NCBI GenBank assembly: GCA_977017575.1
Contig: CDRNVI010000014.1
Coordinates: 372,001 to 436,000, forward strand
Direction of reading: 5' to 3'
Origin: Paramoeba atlantica
Lineage: Eukaryota; Discosea
Length of the DNA: 64,000 bases
Below are positions 59,101-64,000 of this stretch, piece after piece. How positions within the stretch are numbered: position 1 is the first letter of the stretch; every line of letters starts with the position of its first letter. The position numbers and the translations under genes are program-made. The notes below the pieces were generated by a model that worked only from the letters and a program-made list of their open reading frames with translations, did not search any database and was not told the origin of the DNA.

Positions 59101-59932
59101 AAGGCTGCTGTGGTTGTGAGGGCGGCTGCGAGGAGGGTGGTGTAGATTGCATTTTACAATGATTCAAATGAGAAGTTTTCTTGCTAATATCGTAATGACG
59201 ACCGCATGCGTCGCAGAGAAATCGTCCTTCCTTTGTCCACCAGTCATTGGGTATGTTATTTCCGTGTCGGTAAGCAACGTGGTTGTAGTACGACTGCCAT
59301 TGACCTCCATGGGCACGAGTTTTCCAAATACAGTTTTCTGCGGGGCACTCCCTTTGTGTCGGACGGTTTTGGGAAGATGGAAACGTGAGAACTGGTTCGC
59401 TCGTCGAAGGTGGGATTTCAAGGGAAGTTCCTTGTACTATTTGGCGTGGAGAGTTGTTTTCGGGGTTATGTTCCGTCGCTTCCCCTTTTCGAGGTGTAGC
59501 TGGTTCGCGCGCTTTTCGATGAGACTTTACGATTCCCCGATTCCCTTTGACGCTTGGGGGTGTGGAAGATGGTTGGCATCGAGTAAACTTTTTAGTGATA
59601 GTGTTGCTATCAGATTGCATTTTTTGGTGTCCATGATGTAATCTGATGACTCGTGAGTGGGTTGTTTCCTCATCGCTACTATCTACCTGTCCCGTATCAC
59701 GTGTCTGGTTCTCAGTTGAGATCAAGGCGGCGTTCATGTGCCATTCTTCCGGAATGTTCGCAGGAATAGGGGTCGTGTAGAGCAATTCGTTGTACGTACT
59801 CCGTTGCTTAATGAGATGTGCGTTTCCAGCAAACTGGTCCCAGGATCCTCTATTGTGTACTGCTTCCTCTTGTAAAAATGAATCGTCGTCCATCGGCGGA
59901 GGTGAGGCTTTGAGAAGATCGTCTTCAGTCAT
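56132..59932 (-). CDS. B7 protein: zinc fingers, RT, restriction-like endonuclease (1,266 aa)
   Basis: ATG 59932 (MTEDDLLKASPPPMDDDSFLQ) opens an uninterrupted frame. Zinc fingers ECPAENC...HVAYRH and CDACGRHYDISK; RT SSAGTMGLRPEHL, VRPIAAGETLRRLVSK, CKVDLRNAFNNVSR, EGVQQGDPLGPLLF, LWYLDDGVLVG; CCHC CPADGCTLPLLKNGEHALLC; RLE core RPADVFLP and LDFAVTHAQQ. It is closest to B2 and B3. A Gln/Ser/Pro run (SSQPPSQPQQPSQLSES) follows the second finger. All catalytic positions that I can check are intact. Confidence 0.9.
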   Translation of the reverse strand: MTEDDLLKASPPPMDDDSFLQEEAVHNRGSWDQFAGNAHLIKQRSTYNELLYTTPIPANIPEEWHMNAALISTENQTRDTGQVDSSDEETTHSRVIRLHHGHQKMQSDSNTITKKFTRCQPSSTPPSVKGNRGIVKSHRKAREPATPRKGEATEHNPENNSPRQIVQGTSLEIPPSTSEPVLTFPSSQNRPTQRECPAENCIWKTRAHGGQWQSYYNHVAYRHGNNIPNDWWTKEGRFLCDACGRHYDISKKTSHLNHCKMQSTPPSSQPPSQPQQPSQLSESGEAMYDMQGTHSLPSLEEVCTTQISTCKDVPHRCRYLWTRIFTAALSTAVNENSLRAWTLLALLPKCVLPAPYRGGRKAHKSYTSYISKRMELWIQGQYTTLWAQANSEHDRKRSKVPNNEIEGEEDKAAIRAEILVRQGEFSRGMAALTAAPLAPYSEETLLKLQEKHPSPHGNPISCPLPPLEEEALKLDESEVRKAVDTFHRGSSAGTMGLRPEHLQTALQEHVDQNMNPLTTLTSFVNHLLAGKAPDEVQPFFAGARLCALEKGEDDVRPIAAGETLRRLVSKAVCLSIKEKAGSFFGRRQYGVAASAGAERVIHLCRRLMRNNEENENITFCKVDLRNAFNNVSRPVFIFLTRKHFPELSPWVEWCYANHSCLTFGDDFIPSAEGVQQGDPLGPLLFSLVLAEVTEEIASNSNLRTQLWYLDDGVLVGDPKEVRKALDVLDEIGPKWGLFLNLSKCEIITPPASAHTSVFFPDIPSDKIRYDGNFDILGSPIGSAEHCAEFLMTHAIEPARETLEATAVLEDPQIALALIRQCSGFCQMVYALRTTPPQALGELCQKLDSHLVQAVEHAISPLGVAARDQIQRPKRHGGFGLRSSILHQSAAYVSSVAHAASLDNWDPTEAEGFSSSAHDINDKVGTDLVDPYTGRITKPSVPGEYHANRSILSRPAKRKLALSLNHSLLPVSTDQEKIIPRQKHLSQAISDREFQTAYSKADARTRARWISQSGKGAGNWAFATPSKTRGYAFTHTEFRTLTRWWLGMDVFPEDRPCPADGCTLPLLKNGEHALLCKNGHGIISRHNALAQQFTSFCSRAFLAPQREKSLGNRGPGGALTRPADVFLPTASIAKGSLAQGMVLDFAVTHAQQTKYLDSVHNASWVTPGSFAEHFAETKARQRQEAEKAGHLFTAMVVESFGSWSESALALLRDIGTQRANASKGLLSRDQARNDLLTDLNVTLMRSQARMMVSRIRVEDPADPLVEA

Positions 59933-59978
59933 GAGAAAGAACCGCGTACCTGGAAAAGATGAAATAAAGAAAATAATT

Positions 59979-60014
59979 CAACAAGGTACAGAAACTGTAT
60001 CTTTATCGTTAAAG
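59979..60014 (-). other. SL-like leader of B7
   Basis: Identical 36 nt, followed by AATTATTTTCTTTATTTC and CATCTTTTCCAG, then GTACGCGG, nearly as in B2. Preceded by the poly(A) of B8. Confidence 0.8.
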
Positions 60015-61519
60015 TTTTTTTTTTTTTTTTTTATAATAGGGGGGGAAGAGTACGAGTTCAGACTTTATATATGTATGTACGGTATGACTTTCTCACTTAC
60101 TTTACTACTTGCTCAACTTCTTTCCCTAACTTCCCCCCATTTTGAAAACGAGCAAAAAATATAACTAGCAAATACATGCTTTCCCATCTTACCCACTTCC
60201 CCTTACCAATCTTACCAGCTTTCCAGGGAGGGTAAGGTCTCCCTCTGCTAGGAGGGACAGACTTTCCCCTAACCATTCGCGCGTTCCGGACCGGGTCTTT
60301 CGACCTCTCCCAGCTTGCCTTGTTAACCCTTCTCTTGTTGTACGAGAGGGCGCAAGCAATGGGCCTGTGCCGACAGCGGCACGGTCGCGGAGCATGATGC
60401 TGGCCGACGGGGAGGGAACAAAGCTCCCAGCCCTTGTCTTACCTCACTTGGAGTACCTAGACCTGGCGGACTAGGCGTGAGCGTAGACCCTGTCGGCATC
60501 GACCGGCATCCGGACCGGCAGTTTGTGTCCCCACGGCCTATGTCACTACCATAGGATCCGTGGGATCCGGCACGCAGATGCGTGAAACCATCATTCTGGT
60601 TTGGGAACGCATCAGGGCAATGTTGAGCTCCGTTAGGAGGTCATTTCGCGCTTGGCTCCGTGAGAGAAGCTCTTTTGACGCATTAGCCCGTTGTGCTCCG
60701 ATATTACGGAGAACCGAGAGCGCACTTTCGCTCCAAGAGCCAAAGGATTCGACGACCATAGCTTCGAAAAGGTGTCCCGCATCTTCCGCTTCTTGTCGCT
60801 GCCTCGCCTTCGTCTCGGCGTACTGACCGGCAAAAGATCCTGGTGTCACCAAGCTAGCAGTACGGACTAGGTCCAAATACTTCATTTGCTGTGCATGTGT
60901 GACTGCAAAATCTAATACCATTCCTTGCGCCAGAACTCCCTTTTCCAGAGAGCCAGTAGGAAGAAAAACGTCCGCGGGTCTAGTGAGAGCGCCACCTGGG
61001 CCTCGGTTTCCCAGACTCTTTTCTCTTTGTGGTTGAAGAAAGGCCTTGCTGCAGAAAGAAGTGAACTGATGTGCCAGGGCGTTGTGGCGGGATATCAAAC
61101 CGTGTCCGTTTTTACATAGTATGGCGTGCTCTCCATTCTTTAGCAATGGGAGGGTGCAGCCTTCTGCTGGGCATGTTCGATCTTCCGGGAAGACGTCCAT
61201 TCCAAGCCACCAACGCGAAAGAGTCCTGAACTCAGTTTTAGTAAAAGCGTAACCTCTGCTCTTTGAGGGTACTACGAAGGCCCAGTTTCCTGCTCCTCTT
61301 CCCGATTGTGAAACCCACCGGGCCCTGGTTCTTGCCTCTGCTTTTCGGTATGCTGCCGTGAACTCCTGCTCTGATATTGCTTCACTCAGATGTTTTTGAC
61401 GAGGGACAATTGTTTCCGGTTCAGAAACATCTGCGGGGAGTGGTGGTACCAGCGATGAGCCGAGTTTGCGCTTTGTGGGCCGGGAACTGGGGCTTCGCTT
61501 GTTGTTTTGGCGTTCCGGT
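60015..61519 (-). mobile_element. LINE-B copy B8, 5'-truncated sister of B2
   Basis: About 1.5 kb matching B2 (34804-36315) at a constant offset of 25,206 with only a handful of single-base differences. Poly(A), 3' UTR with folded core (60273-60516) and the C-terminal coding part are present. Truncated at GTTCCGGTA, where an A10 LINE-A fragment begins. Confidence 0.9.
60538..61519 (-). pseudogene. B8 C-terminal fragment with intact RLE
   Basis: An open frame runs from the truncation point to the stop at 60538 and covers KHLSEAISEQEFTAAY, CPAEGCTLPLLKNGEHAILC, RPADVFLP and LDFAVTHAQQ. It has GGA where B2 has TGA (GSLEKGVLAQG), so B8 keeps the ancestral codon here. The RT is missing. Confidence 0.85.
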
Positions 61520-61775
61520 ACTTAGTACAGAAAAACGAAGAATGGATGCGCGGTTCGATAATACAAGGGAGACCAGCTTTGGAGCACAAATCTGCGAGGT
61601 ACCTCACTATGTGTGAGTGCTTTCTGGTGCAATTCATGCCCGAGCACCGGGAGCATCCTGCGACGTGTGGTATAATGCTGGTAGGAGATTCATGGCCACA
61701 GCATCCAGGGCATATAACATCGGCCGGTGCGTTATGTAATCCGATACACCATTTTTTCGCTGAGCTCCCCCCACG
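61520..61775 (-). pseudogene. LINE-A fragment A10 (A2 subgroup CCHC region)
   Basis: The minus strand reads KKWCIGLHNAPADVICPGCC, then TSIIPHVAGCSRCSGMNCTR, KHSHIVRYLADLCSKAGLP and EPRIHSSFFCTK, matching A2 at 3690-3990. It does not carry the 16-bp duplication of A2. It is cut on both sides, at B8 on the left. 61776-61838 holds nothing recognisable. Confidence 0.8.
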
Positions 61776-61838
61776 ATGAGGTTTAAGTACTGATTTTGTT
61801 CCTCACAGGATAGTCGCTTTTCCCATATGTACTAATTA

Positions 61839-64000
61839 TTTTTTTGGTGACCTTATAGAAGAAAGTAAGAGGTAATAAAACAACAAGCAACAACTCTCCT
61901 TTTTTTTTTGCGATTAATAAGGGGGGAGAAGTATGAAACGCGGCATTGCCCCTATATTACCCAATACATGAACCATGAAGGTCCATTGGGGGGGGGTATA
62001 TGATTTGTAAACAAGCAATCAAATTAGCAATTTCACATGTTGTAGCCCAAAACTAGTAATTCAACCTGCCTTAAGTTATTTATGATTCTGATAACAATAA
62101 TAATAAAAAAGGAAGCAATCCACGCCCAATCCATCCGCGCGTTCCGGACCGGGTCTTTCGACCTCACCACGGCCTGACTTGTGGACCCTTCCCTTGTTAT
62201 ATGGGAGGGCGCAGGCGCGGGCCTGTGTCGACAGCGACACGGTCGCGAAACAGGAAGCTGGTCGACGGGGAGGAGATTCACTACCCGTGTACTACCTCAC
62301 TTGGGGTACCTAGCCCTCGGCGAGCTAGGCGTGAGCATAGACTCTGTCGACTCGACCAGCTTCCAGATCAGTTGTTTCCGAGGGCGCTAACGTGGGCCTG
62401 TGCCGACAACGGTGTGGTTAGGAAACGATTATCCCACGAGGGCTACTTACTCCGTTACCAAGCTATTGCTCGATCAGCGGAGTGGGAAGGTCGTCTACCG
62501 GCATTCTTGATATCATCATACGTGCCTGGCGACGCATCAGCGTTATGTTCAAGTCTGTGACGAGCTGTAGCGTAGCTGCTCCGTCACTGAGAATGCCGTT
62601 GGACGCTTTGGCCCGACGTTCTCCTACTTTCCGAAGTACTGCTAAGGCACTAGAGCTCCAAGAGCCGTAGCTCTCTACGACCATTGCTGTGAAGTCGCTT
62701 CCCGCCGACTCAGATTCACGGCGCTGTCGAGCTTTCTGGTCGGAGGCGTAGTGCTCAGCGAAAGACCCCGCGGCCACCCAGCTAGCATTTCGGACTGTGT
62801 CCGTGTATTTTGATTGCTGGGCGTGAGTGACCGCGAAGTCAAGCACTATAGGTTTTCCGAGGAAGAGGCTCGGCATGAAGACGTCCCCCGGTCTGGTCAA
62901 GGCGCCCCCTGGGCCCCTATTCCCGAGGCTTTTCTCGCGCTGGGGTGCTAGGTGGGCCTGGCTGCAGGTGGCATCAAACTGATCGACTAACGAGTGGTGT
63001 CGCCGGATGATACCTTCCCCATGCTTACACGTGAGAGCATGGTCTCCGTGTATGTCAAGGGGGAGCGTGCAGTTCTCCCTGGGGCATTTTGATTCTTCCC
63101 CGTAGACTGGTACCCCCAACCACCAGCGGGACAAGGTACGGAATTCTGTTGGGGTGAAGGCGTGACCAGTGTCTTTGGATGGCGTTACGAAAGCCCAGCT
63201 ATTGGCCCCTTTCCCGCTCTGGGAGACCCAACGTGCGCGAGTCCTGGCGTCAGCCTTTTCATAAGCTCGCGAAAATTCCGTAGCTGAAATCGCGTGGCTT
63301 ATGTCCCTTTGGAGGGGGATACCCTTTTTCGCCCAGTCCGGCAGCTTCGCGTCAAAGCAATCCTCCGTTGCATACAATGGGCATGACGTAGGGGGGAGAT
63401 CATCGGGTGACAAGGGGGGGCGATCGTGTGGAAGGGAAGGGGGATTCGCAGATGAAGTAGGATCATGGGTATCCGGCTGGCGTGGGCGCTTTGCGGGGCG
63501 ATGCCTCGGAGGAAATTCTTCGCATTTGTGGTGCGGGATAGTGCACACACGGCCACTTGAGTTGAGAAGCTTGGTGCCAACCTTCGCGTTTATGTCGTCA
63601 ATAGATGATAGAAAGCCTTCTACTTCGGATGGATCCCAAGAGTCCATGTCTGCTGCAAAAGCAACCGAGGAAACGTAGGCTGAGGTTGCGTGAAAGGATG
63701 CTGACCGTAACCCGAATCCTCCGTGTTTTTTCAGGCGCTGAATTTGGGACCGTGCAGAGGGAGGCAAGGGGCATAAACATGACTCTACCGCGTGCATGAG
63801 AAAATCATCCAGACGCTCGCATAAAAGTGTAAGTGATTGTGGTGGGGTCGTGCGGAGAGCGTGGACCATTTTGCAGAACCCGGCGCATTGCCGAATAAGC
63901 GCCATTGAAACCTGTGGGTCTTTGATTCTAGTTATAGCTTCTAACGCCGTTTCTGCTGGTTCAATGGCGTGCGTTGTCAGGTATTCGGAGCAATACTCTG
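61839..64000 (-). mobile_element. LINE-B copy B9, near-identical to B5, runs off the window
   Basis: Matches B5 at a constant offset of 11,029 with about three to four substitutions in 2.1 kb. It includes the 56-bp 3' extension, the folded core (62132-62369) and the C-terminal half. Its outer A run is only seven long and is followed (minus strand) by TAATTAGTACATATGGG, not by an SL. The 5' half lies beyond 64000. Confidence 0.9.
62463..64000 (-). CDS. B9 protein, C-terminal part in window
   Basis: Open frame from the window edge to the stop, corresponding to B5 residues about 780 to 1290: the region after the RT palm, the CCHC cluster CPRENCTLPLDIHGDHALTC and the RLE core RPGDVFMP with LDFAVTHAQQ. 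Differences from B5 seen in translation are three (for example GIPLQRD for GIPRQRD and RTLSRWW for RTSSRWW). RTLSRWW agrees with B3 and B7, so at that site B9 keeps the common residue. Whether the RT half is intact cannot be seen. Confidence 0.85.
   Translation of the reverse strand, partial: EYCSEYLTTHAIEPAETALEAITRIKDPQVSMALIRQCAGFCKMVHALRTTPPQSLTLLCERLDDFLMHAVESCLCPLPPSARSQIQRLKKHGGFGLRSASFHATSAYVSSVAFAADMDSWDPSEVEGFLSSIDDINAKVGTKLLNSSGRVCTIPHHKCEEFPPRHRPAKRPRQPDTHDPTSSANPPSLPHDRPPLSPDDLPPTSCPLYATEDCFDAKLPDWAKKGIPLQRDISHAISATEFSRAYEKADARTRARWVSQSGKGANSWAFVTPSKDTGHAFTPTEFRTLSRWWLGVPVYGEESKCPRENCTLPLDIHGDHALTCKHGEGIIRRHHSLVDQFDATCSQAHLAPQREKSLGNRGPGGALTRPGDVFMPSLFLGKPIVLDFAVTHAQQSKYTDTVRNASWVAAGSFAEHYASDQKARQRRESESAGSDFTAMVVESYGSWSSSALAVLRKVGERRAKASNGILSDGAATLQLVTDLNITLMRRQARMMISRMPVDDLPTPLIEQ

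Larger units (their letters stand above)
55676..60014 (-). mobile_element. LINE-B copy B7, full length, apparently intact
   Basis: Poly(A) near 55676-55699, a 21-nt spacer (TGTGTGTGTAG-like), a second A run at about 55718-55731, the short form of the 3' UTR, folded core (55849-56082), an open 3.8-kb frame and the SL-like leader (59979-60014). The two A runs with a short spacer resemble B5 in kind but not in sequence. The SL abuts the poly(A) of B8. Confidence 0.9.

Overview
This window is eukaryotic and consists almost entirely of retrotransposons; I found no convincing host gene, tRNA or rRNA. The best clue to the organism is a 36-nt sequence, identical at the 5' ends of four LINE copies and present 5'-shortened in a fifth. 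It contains GATACAGTTTCTGTAC and ends in TTG, which is very like the spliced leader (SL) exon that kinetoplastids and diplonemids trans-splice onto their mRNAs (comparison from memory with Trypanosoma cruzi). VIPER/DIRS-type tyrosine-recombinase retrotransposons, known from trypanosomatids, are also present. I infer a euglenozoan, more likely a repeat-rich diplonemid or deep kinetoplastid than a trypanosomatid.

Labels used below. LINE-A (copies A1-A10): about 1,150-residue proteins with an N-terminal beta-type domain, RT and a restriction-like endonuclease (RLE). LINE-B (B1-B9): about 1,270-residue proteins with N-terminal zinc fingers, RT and RLE; SL-headed and poly(A)-tailed. LINE-C: one intact 1,578-residue RT-RLE protein. 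LINE-D: an RT plus RNase H element without RLE. DIRS-1 and DIRS-2: VIPER/DIRS-type elements, treated here as fossils.

Layout. 1-521: AT-rich sequence with a palindromic motif cluster and a LINE-D tail fragment. 522-6900: A1 (+) and A2 (-), the latter holding a structured 360-bp insert. 6950-13970: LINE-D (+), split in its RT catalytic motif by DIRS-1 (7731-12402). 14040-17640: A3 (-), nearly whole. 17683-26300: A4 (-), split by the full-length LINE-C (+, 18774-23687). 26300-34130: a patchwork of A-family pieces (A5-A9), some only 20-80 bp long, and two copies of an unrecognised proline-rich reading frame. 34134-64000: a train of LINE-B copies, all on the minus strand and head to tail, interrupted by DIRS-2 (39213 to about 44270) and a small A10 fragment.

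The most interesting system is the LINE-B train. All four full-length copies (B2, B3, B5, B7) start with the same SL-like sequence, and each SL is immediately preceded by the poly(A) end of another insertion. Either the SL carried on every full-length copy is the insertion target for the next copy, so each insertion recreates the target, or the RT jumps end to end between SL-capped RNAs. A leftover CTTTA between B5 and B4 favours insertion. The LINE-B 3' UTR carries a conserved folded RNA with compensatory base changes, a likely recognition element for the RT. Pairs of copies are identical or nearly so (B3/B4, B5/B9, B2/B8), so the family has been active very recently.
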